64,000 nt of DNA from Metridium senile (lineage: Eukaryota > Cnidaria > Anthozoa > Actiniaria > Metridiidae), in contig OX459096.1 of assembly GCA_949775045.1 (NCBI GenBank), positions 39,962,158-40,026,157 on the forward strand, written 5' to 3'. The position numbers and the translations under genes were made by a program. A model generated the notes under the pieces. That model saw only the letters and a list, made by a program, of their open reading frames with translations, did no database searches and was not told where the DNA came from. Below are positions 11,969-21,860 of the stretch, piece after piece; within the stretch, counting starts at the first letter, position 1, and every line of letters starts with the position of its first letter.

Positions 11969-14179
11969 TTTCTTCACTCTAATGTTACCTTATTATCTGT
12001 ATTCTAGGATTGGTGGAATGCTAATTCATATGCTAACTGGTATCGTACATGGAATGTGGTTGTACATGATTGGTTGTACCAATATATCTACAAAGATATT
12101 CTACTGGTATGTTGTGAATCAGAACCACACCCCAGGGGCGGATGGAGGGGGGTGAACTGGGTGACTTTTCACCCCCCCCCCTTTTTTGCAGTAAAGTCCC
12201 GTTTTAGCAAAGAAAAGCGGGCACGTTACGATCTTTGCACTCTTGTGTCTGCCGTTATCCGCCAAAAGGATATCAAAGTTTACCCCCTTGTCAAATTTCT
12301 GGATCCACCCCTGCACCCAATACCTCTACATTGAACGTTTTAGCACACCACACTGCTCACATGTTGATTTTTGTGGAAGGAGAAAACCACAGGCTTTTAA
12401 AACGTTTGTTGCAAGGGAGAGAACAACTCTGAAATCAAAACTCAACTCACATATAACCCATGCCCTTGCCAGGACTTGATCCTGAACCACAGCAGTGAGG
12501 ATGAGGAGCAAAACGACACTACCACCCATGTGCAATCACTATTGATATCCACTTACTCTCTCTCTCATACACTCTATTCGCCTACACAATCCCAACTTTC
12601 CTACAACTGTTTTCGACAAATGTGATTGTTTCCATTGTTTTACAATATTCTCTTTTATTTTATTTATATATAGGTTACCAAGAACCGTAATTTAGCTACG
12701 GTTGTTGTATTCATTGCATCAGCCATTGTCCATGAGTATGTACTGGTTATAGCATTCAGGTTCTTCTTTCCTATCCTATTCACGATGTTTGGTCTCATTG
12801 GGCGTAAGTACTTCCTTCTTTTACCTCTCTAAGTACTCAAATATACTAACTACTAATTATCATTTCTGTAGTGTGTGTACATATCGTCGATACATGTATA
12901 AAGATTATGATGAATGCCATACATGTACACACTATACATTTCTTAGTATAAGGTATATCCCCATGAATGTTACCTGCTAGGTACACCTTAAGTAAAATAT
13001 TTCAAATTGTTTGGATTGCGCTATGAGAACTCACCATCCTTATAACATGCAGTTGCAGAAATATTGAAGTTGTAATTTTTTTTACCCTGTACTGCGCATG
13101 TACAGATCAATAACGTAGAATTTTCTGTGTGTGTCACGTGGGTGCAAATGAAAAGAGTGTAAACATTTCTACTGTAATAATTGTATCCTTTCCTATAAGT
13201 CATTATAGCATATTATAGTATTCCTATAATTTCTTCTATGAATTGAAATGTTTGTCATAATTTCCTGTCTAGTTTCATTTGTATTTATAAAACCCAAGAA
13301 GCATGATGACGTCTCTAGTTTATGGAACATCTTCATGTGGATAACTCTCTTTCTTGGCAATGGATTACTCATGTGTCTGTACAGTCAGGAATGGTATGCT
13401 ACTCAAAATTGCCCAAGAGAAAATGTAAGTGAAGAGGAAAGCAGGGAATTTTACTTATGTAAATACTAAGATACTTACAAATAACTGTTGGAGTTAGCAC
13501 GTCTAATGTGTTATGTGGTTTTTGTCGTTTATTATTCAATGGAGATTTTTTTTTATTGGACTATGATGAGCGTTTCTTGATTGTTCGAAATACTGTTGTT
13601 GTTATTGCCTGACATTTCAACAACCTATACGAGAGTCATATTAAGTATACACCTTTTCCGAGAAACTTTGTCACCCGTGAAGTGAAAAGCCTACAAGCTA
13701 GTAGAGCAGGGGATTATGGATTAGAACGCAGGGATTTCATGGTCATATTGCTACGCTTGTCAATATGTTATTGAGAAATGTCCGTGTTGACTTATCAAAC
13801 AACAAGAAAGGCGTTCCGAATGCACATTTAGTTTCTGAACTGATCCATGATCCTTTGCGCCATTAGCTTGTGTGCTTTTCACGGGTGACAAACTTTCTCG
13901 GAAAGGGTGTATCTTTATATTTTCTATATAGTTACATGAAAAAAGCCCAAAGTCTAATCTTGTGACGTCAATGAAGTTTTTTGCCTGTTACATTGATTAT
14001 TGTTTTATGTCGTCAAATAGTTTTCACATGAGAAATGTGGAGGATTTATTGAAATGCTGTTATGCCAAGCTGTCGTTTATGAAGTGCAATGTTTTGTATT
14101 ACAGGGCACTTTCTTTGATGAGTTTCTACCAAGATCATGGAGCCACGAGTGTCAAGGCCGCCATTTTTTCTCAGATTGA
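1445..14179 (+). CDS. SOAT1: Sterol O-acyltransferase (ACAT), complete 14-exon gene
   Basis: Exons: 1445-1505, 1572-1642, 1713-1819, 2434-2484, 2850-2957, 4496-4766, 5016-5097, 7516-7651, 8311-8448, 9734-9869, 12008-12106, 12674-12803, 13273-13424, 14105-14179. Splice phases are continuous and give 538 aa, close to the roughly 550 of vertebrate SOAT1. The enzyme is an ER multi-pass membrane-bound O-acyltransferase that esterifies cholesterol or other sterols with fatty acyl-CoA. Signature motifs: [11 protein letters not shown] before the first membrane segment, [35 protein letters not shown] joined to DWWN across the exon 10/11 junction (the FYxDWWN motif, about residues 385-391), [11 protein letters not shown], and IVHEYV with the likely catalytic His at about 440. 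The C-terminus (FLPRSWS) also fits. The exact SOAT1/SOAT2 relation is undecided. The second intron (1643-1712, donor GTTAGT) is inferred from phase and homology. Confidence 0.95.
2999..3110. mobile_element. Foldback element in SOAT intron 5
   Basis: The arm from about 2999 (…TTCTTGACTGGCTAGCC) is the imperfect reverse complement of the arm ending about 3108 (GGCTAACCAGTAAAGAACAA). The loop is about 35 bases. No coding content. Confidence 0.5.
4000..4278. mobile_element. MITE-like inverted-repeat element in SOAT intron 5
   Basis: Terminal arms ACTACAATCATG (about 4006) and CATGATTGTAG (about 4258-4268) extend imperfectly to about 32 bases, enclosing about 210 bases that themselves contain C-rich and G-rich inner inverted repeats. 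No open frame of note. Confidence 0.55.
6860..7046. mobile_element. MITE-like inverted-repeat element in SOAT intron 7
   Basis: Arms of about 45 bases: CATTTGCATGATGATGTCAT...ACTACCAGTACA on the left, and TGTACTGGTAGT...TGACATTATAATGCAAATG on the right. Typical of a short non-autonomous DNA element. Confidence 0.6.
7189..7395. mobile_element. Short inverted-repeat element with GCAGGGCTC ends
   Basis: GCAGGGCTCAAAATAG at the left end and CTATTTCGAGCCCTGC at the right end are near-perfect reverse complements. The inner part also pairs (GGCCTGCCATTG / CATTTGGCC...GGCAGGC). It lies in SOAT intron 7 just upstream of exon 8. Confidence 0.6.
7703..7937. mobile_element. Hairpin MITE, copy 1 of a two-copy family
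   Basis: A 235-base element is almost entirely self-complementary. Its ends are AACAGGTTCCC and GGGAACCTGTT. The left arm has three tandem 20-base units and the right arm two (core CCCATTTAAATCTGTACTT). The inner stem is TTGATGTGTGCTAAACACAC with GATCAACCAATCAGAG. A second copy lies at 60608-60802. It sits in SOAT intron 8. Confidence 0.85.
7990..8225. repeat. Tandem repeats of about 60-75 bases in SOAT intron 8
   Basis: The phrase CAATGAGTAACTGT...ATACATCGATTTACCCAGTT is repeated about four times with small changes. It is an imperfect minisatellite ending about 85 bases before exon 9. Confidence 0.8.
8490..9171. mobile_element. Inverted-repeat DNA element with TTA target duplication (PIF/Harbinger-like)
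   Basis: Ends GGGACCGGTCATTATTTATC and GATAAATAATGACCGGTCCC are reverse complements of about 35 bases and are flanked by TTA on both sides (8487-8489 and 9172-9174). The interior has repeated GGGGGGATCA phrases. No transposase frame was seen, so it is non-autonomous. The superfamily call rests only on the 3-base TTA duplication. Confidence 0.75.
8867..9022. mobile_element. Nested inverted-repeat element inside the 8490-9171 element
   Basis: Ends GGGGCCAACCATTTAACTTT and AAAGTTAAATGGGTGGCCCC are imperfect reverse complements, again flanked by TTA (8864-8866 and 9023-9025). A run of about 16 G lies just inside the left end. It inserted after the outer element. Confidence 0.75.
9215..9635. repeat. 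TTTG-type microsatellite / low-complexity block
   Basis: About 400 bases of (TTTG)n interrupted by GATTCTTT units. Open frames rich in Cys/Phe/Leu (plus) or Lys/Gln/Asn/Thr (minus) here are by-products of the repeat. It ends about 100 bases before SOAT exon 10. Confidence 0.95.
10142..11970 (+). mobile_element. 5'-truncated L2/CR1-type LINE with reverse transcriptase frame (10142-11734)
   Basis: A 530-codon uninterrupted frame encodes a non-LTR reverse transcriptase: [31 protein letters not shown] (block A, Asp), [15 protein letters not shown], then NADDTQIYI at the catalytic block, where most relatives have FADD. It is followed by the thumb and a C-terminal segment ending in WNSLP and [10 protein letters not shown], as in CR1/L2 elements. 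No apurinic endonuclease domain is present, and the frame has no clear ATG start, so the copy is 5' truncated. The 3' end is an A+T-rich tail followed by (TTA)n from 11901 to 11968, typical of the L2 group. It lies in SOAT intron 10, same strand as the gene. An intact frame suggests a fairly recent insertion. Confidence 0.93.
12133..12313. mobile_element. Short element with CAGGGGCGGAT ends
   Basis: CAGGGGCGGATGGAGG at the left and GGATCCACCCCTG at the right are near reverse complements. It begins 26 bases after the SOAT exon 11 donor, within intron 11. A run of 10 C lies inside. Confidence 0.5.
13646..13913. mobile_element. MITE with about 60-base terminal inverted repeats
   Basis: TATACACCTTTTCCGAGAAA on the left and TTTCTCGGAAAGGGTGTATC on the right continue through GTCACCCGTGAAGTGAAAAGC / GCTTTTCACGGGTGAC. 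It sits in the last SOAT intron. Confidence 0.75.
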
Positions 14180-16123
14180 ACGCGTCACCACGACATCAAT
14201 AATAGTTTGTTTACGTTAAAAAGTGTACATTTGAAATGAATATTATTATTCTATGGGATAGAATTCTCGCACTTAACCGAACACTTAAAGATAGGTCTAA
14301 TATATAGTGTAATATGGGTTACATGAAACAAAAGAAAGCAAAGCGGTATCATTACCCTCCCTCTCTCTCACACACACAAACACATCCACATTCTCTCTCT
14401 CACACACACTCTCTTTCTCTCTCTCAAACACACACGCACTCTTTCTTTGTCTGAGCCTGCGCACTTCGGTGACGAGTTGACAGCAGACACAATGTTTGTC
14501 TACCATGTTTGTAGCCTGCGTAGCAAGTGTTTCTTTTTTTGGGGGGGAACGGGAAAAAGTTGTTTTGGGATAGCTGTGTTACTGATGAAGCCGCGCGAAA
14601 CCATTGTTACTCGTCTTAGGTTTCGCGCGGCCATATCGGTACACAGCTATCCCAAAACAACGTTTTCCCGCTACCATGCTACCATGTATGTTGCTTTACA
14701 GGCCTTGAAAAATATGTAATATATAATTAATGTCATTTTGTAGAGGTAGCCTGCGCAAAGGCACTCCGCTGTAGGCTCGCCTCGTAGAGTCTTTACGTGT
14801 AATAATATAATAATAGCAAGTAAATAAATAATTCTATAGCGCTTATGTAACAATTCAAGTCGTAGTGGTGAATGTGTTGATGGCTTTAGTGCGAACACTA
14901 GTACTCCTTGTAATCCGGTTATACTCGTTCATTCAGTTTATTGTGGTTCAACATGACTAATAGACAATATACAGCTAAGGATTGTAGGAAGGTCATTTAT
15001 CCTCAAAGTTTATAGTTTTTTTAATAAGATTAAATAGATTAAAATTGGGTTTATTGGTATTGTAATGAAAAAATAGATTAATCAAATATAATAAAATTAG
15101 GTTTTTTCACATGATGACCAACTAATATAATATCTATTATTACTAGTATTGTAATGGCGAGATATCTTGCTGGTAAAGCATAAGTTGAATATTTATAGAG
15201 TACAAACACTAAAAGCATGCAATATTTATATTAAGTAATAATTACAGTGTATAGTATTTAGTACTTATTTTGTTGCATGTTTTCAGTGTTTGATCTGTAA
15301 TTGTGAACATAATTCTATATGAGTAAAACTGTTATTTTTAGTAGTTGAATTCCAGTTTATTGAATAAACAATAATTAACTATGGTCTAGTACAATTCTGG
15401 TTTGGTTCTATTATATATCAGTAACATATGTACAGGTTTACAGTCAAACATCAATATCGTCAAACGCTCTTGACCGTTAGGAAACGTGGGTGAAGTTAGC
15501 GTATGTACTGCTACCCATAACCCTCCCCTCCCCCCGAAAACAAACGGGGAGGGGTGGGGACGGTTATAAACACGCTATGGTAAAGTCACATGCGTAAAAA
15601 TCAATTATTGTTAACGGTGCAAGGCTAGGACACACCAAGCGACAACTTAGTCACTGCAATGCGACTTATGGACAAGCTGCAGCGACACGTAGAAGATCTG
15701 TTCCCGCAAACGAAAGCATCTTTCTGCGACAAGTTGCATAACTTAATCTAGTTGAATTAGTGCTTGCAACACACACACAAAACATCTTTTCCCTGTGTGA
15801 TCCGGCCCTTTACACTTCCACAGAAGGATGAATCAAATATACATCCTCATGCAAGAACCTGGTTTTTATAAACCTGTTAGGCTAAGATTGCCCCAATAGA
15901 CCCCCTTTACATAAGAACCTATTTTAGCCTAAAATTGGCAACATGTTCTATTTTTAAAATTTATTGAGAAATTTGGATGATGAAAATTTATGTCTTATAC
16001 TTTCGAGAACTTCAAAGCATTTTCTATCCCTATCGCTTTTGTTGTTTTCATTTTTCCCATATCTTATAAGGAACAAAATGGAGTATACTCTTATATTAAT
16101 CAGAATGTTTAATAGTTCTGAGA
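14180..16123. other. Intergenic region between SOAT and the K+ channel (convergent 3' ends)
   Basis: No gene was recognised. Contents: a CT/CA microsatellite (about 14351-14445), a foldback (14550-14670), a fragment resembling the 3' end of an L2/CR1 LINE in reverse orientation (about 14800-14850), and a C/G-rich foldback (about 15497-15585). A TTTATT at about 15959 reads AATAAA on the minus strand and could serve the channel transcript. Confidence 0.6.
14550..14670. mobile_element. Foldback element next to a GTAGCCTGCG motif
   Basis: Left arm CGGGAAAAAGTTGTTTTGGG, continuing GATAGCTGTG; right arm CACAGCTATC, continuing CCAAAACAACGTTTTCCCG. An inner pair is CCGCGCGAAACC / GGTTTCGCGCGG. GTAGCCTGCG lies just outside, a motif seen again near 32850 and 53000. 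Confidence 0.7.
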
Positions 16124-19100
16124 CTAGTCTTCAACGGTTCCATATCGTTTTCCAGCGTCGCCAGCTGCATTCAGTTTCGAATCAGACGAAGCATGGTTAC
16201 CATTTTCCATCTGATCTTCCAGTTTTTCCATTTCAAAATGTTCAGCGTCTTGTCGTCGTCTTGTTGTAGTTATTTCTTCATCAGAAGACTGCCCTTTATC
16301 TCCTTTGCTATCCTGGTTTTGAAAGTATTCCAGAATCTTGATATATTTGCCTGTTTTCTGCATCTGTTTTGCCACGCCAGTAGCACATAGATTGATGGTG
16401 ATAGACACGATAGACAAACCGACGTACAGCAGCGTGGTGTTGACCCATATTCCCTGAAATATTAAGCTCATCTGTATGTTCGGAAAGGGCGAACAAAGAA
16501 AGAAAAAAACAAATACAAGTCATGCACATGCTTATTGCTCATGCTAGATGAGTTAGTTCATGCATGGTGGTTAGTGGAATATCTGTTAGACCAGTCAAGA
16601 TACAATAGAGGATTAAATGCAATATAGAATGGGTTAATAGTAGTGAGTGGATGTGTAGTGCATGATGACAGTAGGAGTGACTTACACCTGTTTTCATAAA
16701 CGATGTCCAAATCGAAGTCGAATATACTGAAAATGAGGTCTATAAAATAACAACCTCGTTATCAGGGCCCTCTCCCTTCGCTTTTGGGTATATGGCAGGA
16801 AATGTGAATATTTCCCGTCACACCCGAAAGCGAAGGGAGGGGGCCCTGGGAACGAAGTTGATAAAAAAATCAAAATTATTATTGTTACTTTAAATACAAT
16901 GCTCTTTCAAACGACTTCAGTTTTAGCTGCCATAATCAAGGCCGATGTTCATTTTCAGACCGAGTGGAGTGCCGTGGTACTTTATAAGGACAGGGCGGAT
17001 CCGCGGAGTGAACTTTTAATCTCTATATATACACCTAATTAAAAAAAAGTTTGAATTGGCGAACGGCGGTTGGTGATTGGCGATTACACGACCGAAAGGA
17101 GCTGTGGGTAATACGAATTTCTTGCTATTCCTTTTTAAATAACCCAAATAATGCCTCCACTGTTCAGCGATGACCTTACATGGGCAATGTTTGGGTAAGT
17201 TAGAAAGGAAGAGAGAAATATTACCAACAGCCCCTTTCGTGCAATCGCCAATCGCTGTTCGCCCCTTCAACCTTTTTTGAATTAGGTGTATATATCACTT
17301 CGGACAACGTTTCTGAAAACTGTTGTAAATTGATTTAATTTGAGCTAGGGTGCATGGGAAATATATAGTATGTTAATATATAGAGGGGGGATTAGGAATA
17401 CTGTATGTGAATGGTGGTATTACTCAGATTATGATATGATATACTGTTAGCATGCACTATAGACTGATTAATAATATTTTATCATTAACAATCATTAATA
17501 TATTATTGCCGACTGTTAGTTAAGACAAAAACAAAATCTTTGCATCTTTTTTTATTCTGCAGACAAATATAATCTTACTGCAAAAAGATCATGATGCAAA
17601 GGTTTTGAAGTTGCACTCTGTTAAAGCAACTTGTTAGTTGTTAAACCGTCATACAAAAATGATAATCCCAGGATACCATTCTATGCAACTGTCTCTTTTC
17701 GTCATGCATCTCGCTTTTCATTTCGTTTTCCCGCTTCCCTTTACTTTCTGTTTCACTTTCTTTTCTCAATTTCCCTGTCCCTTCCCCTTTCCATGTATAT
17801 CATCTCGTCTTTTCTTCTCGTTTTTACACCAACCCAAACCAACATGCAGGCGGCCCTGTTAGCGCTCTAGCCAATCAAACACGCAAACAGTCCTAACAAT
17901 AATATCAGAACTAAACGAATAACGATATCTTACCGCTTGACTTGAAGGAACAATATCACCAAATCCAATAGTTGTGAAAGTAATGAATATAAAATACAAA
18001 GAGGTGCCGAAGTCCCATCCTTCAAGTGCACAATACATGATTGACATAATGGCCAAAAACACAAAGATAATTGGTAATGCTAGCCATACAGGTGCACTGA
18101 TCTCCTCACTTGCTGCTTCAAACTCGTAATCCTTGAAATACTTTGATCGTATGCGGGTAACCATCCATCCACAGGCATTGTTCAGTTTATGGACTATCAC
18201 ATTACCGACGACAGCTAGCAGCATTAGGGTCAGCGGTATTCCTAGTAAGGCGTAGATGATACAGAACATGCGACCGCCCAATGTCGCTGGGGCGAGGTTA
18301 CCATAACCTAGAGGAAAGTTATTATTAGGGGCTTTCATTTATCAGCATGAGGAGCTTTAGGCGACTTTGAAAATTCACCACGGGAGATGTGCACAAAATC
18401 TTAAATTGTCATTACTACGGAGTTAATCCAATAAAGTAATCTGTCAGTGTTTATGTTTAATCCCTTTTGATGGTTGCTGGACTTTTTTTAACAATCTTAT
18501 GTCCGTACCTCTCTTTTTAAAACAACTCTTTCTTTGCCCCCTGCCGATGTTGGTTCTCCAAGGAACGGACATCAGCGGGGAGCCAGTATTTCAAAGTCGC
18601 CTGAAGCTCCTAATGGTATGTTATTTTACCCAACCAGGAAGGGGGGGGGGGGGGGGATGGGATGGGGGGGGGGGGGGGGGGTGGGATGGGGTAGGGCGAG
18701 GGAGTTGGGTAATATTTGTAAAAGACAACAGGTGATTTTGCCGACCCCTCTCATAAACTTATAAATGAAAGGCCCCCTTGATTAGATTTTACGTTTCGCC
18801 TTATATAACTCAAATGTCTAACCATTTTTTAACCATTACTAATCTAATTTTATTATTTAAGGTAAACAGTGCATGATGCTTAAAACAAATGACTTTTTTA
18901 TGGGTACCGATTATATTTAAAATAACAATAATACAGACAGCATTAAAATGCAAAATGTATAATTTGCAAGTGCATGCGAATTAAAACATAACACTTGAAA
19001 TTAATAAATCCTAGAACTATTTGCTGAATTCAGAATTCAGCTCGCAAGTGTATAGAGACTAAATTCGAAACAGCTGAATGAATAGAACTGATTTGCATTC

Positions 19101-19600
19101 CATAAGTGCTTGGCTCGGTTATATATATATATCAACAATTGTAATGTGAAGTTAAACGGAATGGAAACGAAGCTACATTCCTATCTACATGTGTTCCCAG
19201 TCAATAAATTAAAACAAAATATTAAAACCTACTCACCGATGGTTGTGACAATAGTAGTAGCAAAGAAGAGAGAGTTAGAAAAGGACCAGAAAGGTTTAGC
19301 TGCAGCATTTCTTTCGTTGTTGATCAAATTCAGTTGTACTTTCAACTTTTCTAAATCGTTTTCCTCAAGTTGTTGAACAATTTCTTTACTATCAAATCTA
19401 TCACCAAGAACACGTTTTCCATATGAACTAGTCTTCAAAGCATCTAGAATCTCCACCACTTCGCTCTTAGTGTTTGGTTTAAGTTTAGGTTTCTTTTCGA
19501 CATTGCTGAAGATCAGCCCTCCAATGTACAAATAGAAGCCATTGGAAAGCACTAGTACAAGCAAAACTAACTTTTTTCGTTGTGATGCGGTAAGTTTCAT
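16124..19600 (-). CDS. Two-pore-domain potassium channel (TWIK/TREK-type KCNK), complete, 3 exons
   Basis: Exons 19600-19237, 18307-17934 and 16453-16124 join in phase to give 355 aa. The layout is that of a K2P leak channel: first membrane helix about residues 10-32, a long extracellular cap region (33-105), first pore loop with TIGYG (120-124), second helix (about 133-157), cytoplasmic linker, third helix (about 195-213), second pore loop with TIGFG (234-238), fourth helix (about 250-272), and a polar Glu/Asp/Lys-rich cytosolic tail. Two such subunits would form a plasma-membrane K+ leak pore setting resting potential. The pore motif of loop 1 is split by an intron inside the codon for the first Gly. 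The particular KCNK subfamily cannot be assigned. The start at 19600 gives the usual short cytosolic N-terminus. Confidence 0.95.
16751..16860. mobile_element. Foldback element in K+ channel intron 2
   Basis: CAACCTCGTTATCAGGGCCC at the left pairs with GGGCCCTGGGAACGAAGTTG at the right, and CTCCCTTCGCTTTTGGG with CCCGAAAGCGAAGGGAG. The loop is about 35 bases. Confidence 0.75.
17024..17295. mobile_element. MITE, family A copy 1 (TATACACCTAATT ends)
   Basis: TATATACACCTAATT and AATTAGGTGTATATA terminate a 272-base element. The subterminal arms include GGCGAACGGCGGTTGGTGAT and its partner ATCGCCAATCGCTGTTCGCC. TA-rich flanks would fit a Tc1/mariner-type TA target. A degraded relative is at 28350-28440. 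Confidence 0.75.
18625..18705 (+). repeat. Long poly-G tracts
   Basis: Two runs of roughly 17-21 G separated by ATGGGAT, followed by shorter G runs. It is strongly G-quadruplex prone on the plus strand. It lies in K+ channel intron 1, about 320 bases from exon 2. Confidence 0.9.
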
Positions 19601-20435
19601 TTTGATTCAGACTATCTTACAAATATACGTTTCTAAATCAAAGATAAATCGAGTAAGGAGTCATTGGATGTTTTCCCTTCTCCTCGCGCATTCCGCAAAA
19701 TCTAAAATTCGCAAGCAAACTTGAAATGATTAATTATTAATCACGACATCACATCTCAGTATTTTTGAGGTTTGTTTTGTTCTGCATAGATTATTTGTTC
19801 CCTTCTATGCAGGGAACAATTGTTAATAAATAACTGGTGAAATTTTGTCCAATTAGAATAGTCTCTGTGGTCCCTCGAAATAAAGACTTGAGATAACCTT
19901 TGTAATTACGACGCCTGTGCTTTAATTTCATCGTTAATAAGAAAGACGCATTTTAGACACTTTTCTTATTATAAATGAATGAAAATTGTCTGCAGAAGCA
20001 CGTAGGCACGGTGTTTATTTATGTACTTTTATGTCTAACACGTAAACTATGCGGCATGTGCAGCTGGTTTTAATAATAGCAACGGGCAATAACAACTAAA
20101 TTTAGCCAGTTACAACAACAATTTGCTGTCGCGTTTTTCTTTTGAATTTGATTTTTCTTAGTTTTTCGCCAGTCTCCCTATTTTTCTAGTTATTTCTTCT
20201 GACTGATTATGATATTTTTGATACGTGTTCATCGCTGTTTCCTGTTAATCTTGATATTAACTCTAATTCCCGATTACTCAATTAATCTCAGTTTATTTCT
20301 CGTGAAGTGCCGCGGATCGGAGGAGAGAGGAGAGGTATTTATGCATGCAGTACTTTTAACCCTTTCCTGATAGATCTGAACGTATTGGTTTATTGGAAAC
20401 TAGCGAGTAAACTAGTATAGGCTGCGTCGGTGTTT

Positions 20436-20749
20436 GATACACCAATTTCAAAAATCGTCGTCGCAGCCAAAACTACAGTCCACACACCACTGCGGAACCC
20501 TGCAAAGGATGTCGGTATTTCTTCTTCAGTTATTAATTAATTCATCTGTTCATACCATATTTTGGATGGACGTGTTTGTTTTATATGAACTTAACACTGT
20601 TACAGTCGTAGATGATGAAACACTGATATTTCTTTAAAAGACGTGTTATATATCACAAATTATGCTCTTAATCCAGACAACCTTTGCAGGCTTCAGAGTG
20701 TGGACTGTAGCTTCGGATGCGACAACAATTTTTGAAATAGGTGTATAAT
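20436..20749. mobile_element. MITE, family B copy 1 (TACACC ... GGTGTA ends)
   Basis: The left end TACACCAATTTCAAAAATCG pairs with the right end AATTTTTGAAATAGGTGTA. Inner arms CTACAGTCCACAC / GTGTGGACTGTAG and CTGCAAAGGATGTC / AACCTTTGCAG also pair. A related copy is at 24886-25117. Confidence 0.8.
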
Positions 20750-20754
20750 GAAAG

Positions 20755-20862
20755 GTAATATAATGAAATTTGTAACACCGTAAAAAAATGGGCAAAAAGC
20801 TCAAAACGTTAGTAGGTCAAGTCAACATTTTTTACGGTGTTACAAATTTCATTATATTACCT
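20755..20862. mobile_element. Near-perfect hairpin element, about 38-base arms
   Basis: The left arm AGGTAATATAATGAAATTTG..., through CACCGTAAAAAA, is matched nearly base for base by the right arm ending AATTTCATTATATTACCT. The loop is 30 bases. It abuts family B copy 1. Confidence 0.85.
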
Positions 20863-21356
20863 ATTGTTTTATTGTACAAGTACAGAATGGAGATTCTTTT
20901 ATTTTGTTATTTTAGGTCGGTTCGGTTGTCAATGTACACCGTTCTTTAGTTTTGTCCGTTACGAAGTCAAACAATTAAACTTCATTTTGTTTCTGTGCAG
21001 TTGGAAATACTTTGGGTTTCCTGTGTTACGAGAGAGTGAAAATTTCGGGATACAGCTTGTTTGGAGAGAGTCTTGAAGAATTATCTACCCTGATGCTACT
21101 AAGTTATAACAATTGGTAGTTTATAAAGGGAAAATTAATAAGCTGGGGCATTTATTAGAAAAATAACATAAAAATAAAAATTGGAAAAATATATAATAAT
21201 AATAGATTAATTGAACTGCTGATTCAAAAACACTTGCCAATTTCAGAGGTAAATGGTTAATGGCGAATAACTCTTTTCATATAAAAAATAAACGAAAATG
21301 AAGAAAAATGATGTTTTACCCTGAGACATTCAAATGAATCGATATGATCAAAGGAT

Positions 21357-21440
21357 AGCTCCAAGTCGAGGTTCGCGTTGTTGCGCATAATAAATTATAG
21401 TTTTGCTATGCGCAACAACACGAACCTCGACTTGGAACTA
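21357..21440. mobile_element. Short foldback hairpin
   Basis: AGCTCCAAGTCGAGGTTCG pairs with CGAACCTCGACTTGGAACT, and GTTGTTGCGCATA with TATGCGCAACAAC. The loop is about 15 bases. Confidence 0.8.
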
Positions 21441-21558
21441 TTATTCGTGGTCACTGAACGGAACTGTGAAAAGGACAATTGCTTAATTTTATTTAAACAT
21501 GTTATTATTTTGAAGGCCATGTGTATGTTATCTTTAGATATTGAGTGATTCTCTCTAT

Positions 21559-21860
21559 TAGTATTCTTTTCTATTCTTTTCTTTTCTATTCTATTCTATT
21601 CTATTCTATTCTATTCTATTCTATTCTATTCTATTCTATTCTATTCTATTCTATTCTATTCTATTCTATTCTATTCTATTCTATTCTATTCAATCGATTC
21701 GATTCGATTCGATTCTTTTCTATTCTATTCTATTCTATTCTATTCAATCGATTCTATTCTATTCTATTCTATTCAATCGATTCTATTCTATTCTATTCTA
21801 TTCTATTCTATTCAATCGATTCTATTTTATTCGATTTTATTCGATTTTATTCGATTCGAA
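21559..21860. repeat. (TTCTA)n pentanucleotide microsatellite
   Basis: About 300 bases of TTCTA repeats, interrupted several times by a CAATCGATTC unit. Open frames here are repeat artefacts. Confidence 0.97.

Noticed and set aside
14297..14506. Coding frame rich in Arg, Glu, Val and Cys
   Set aside because: It overlaps a CT/CA microsatellite and has no domain.
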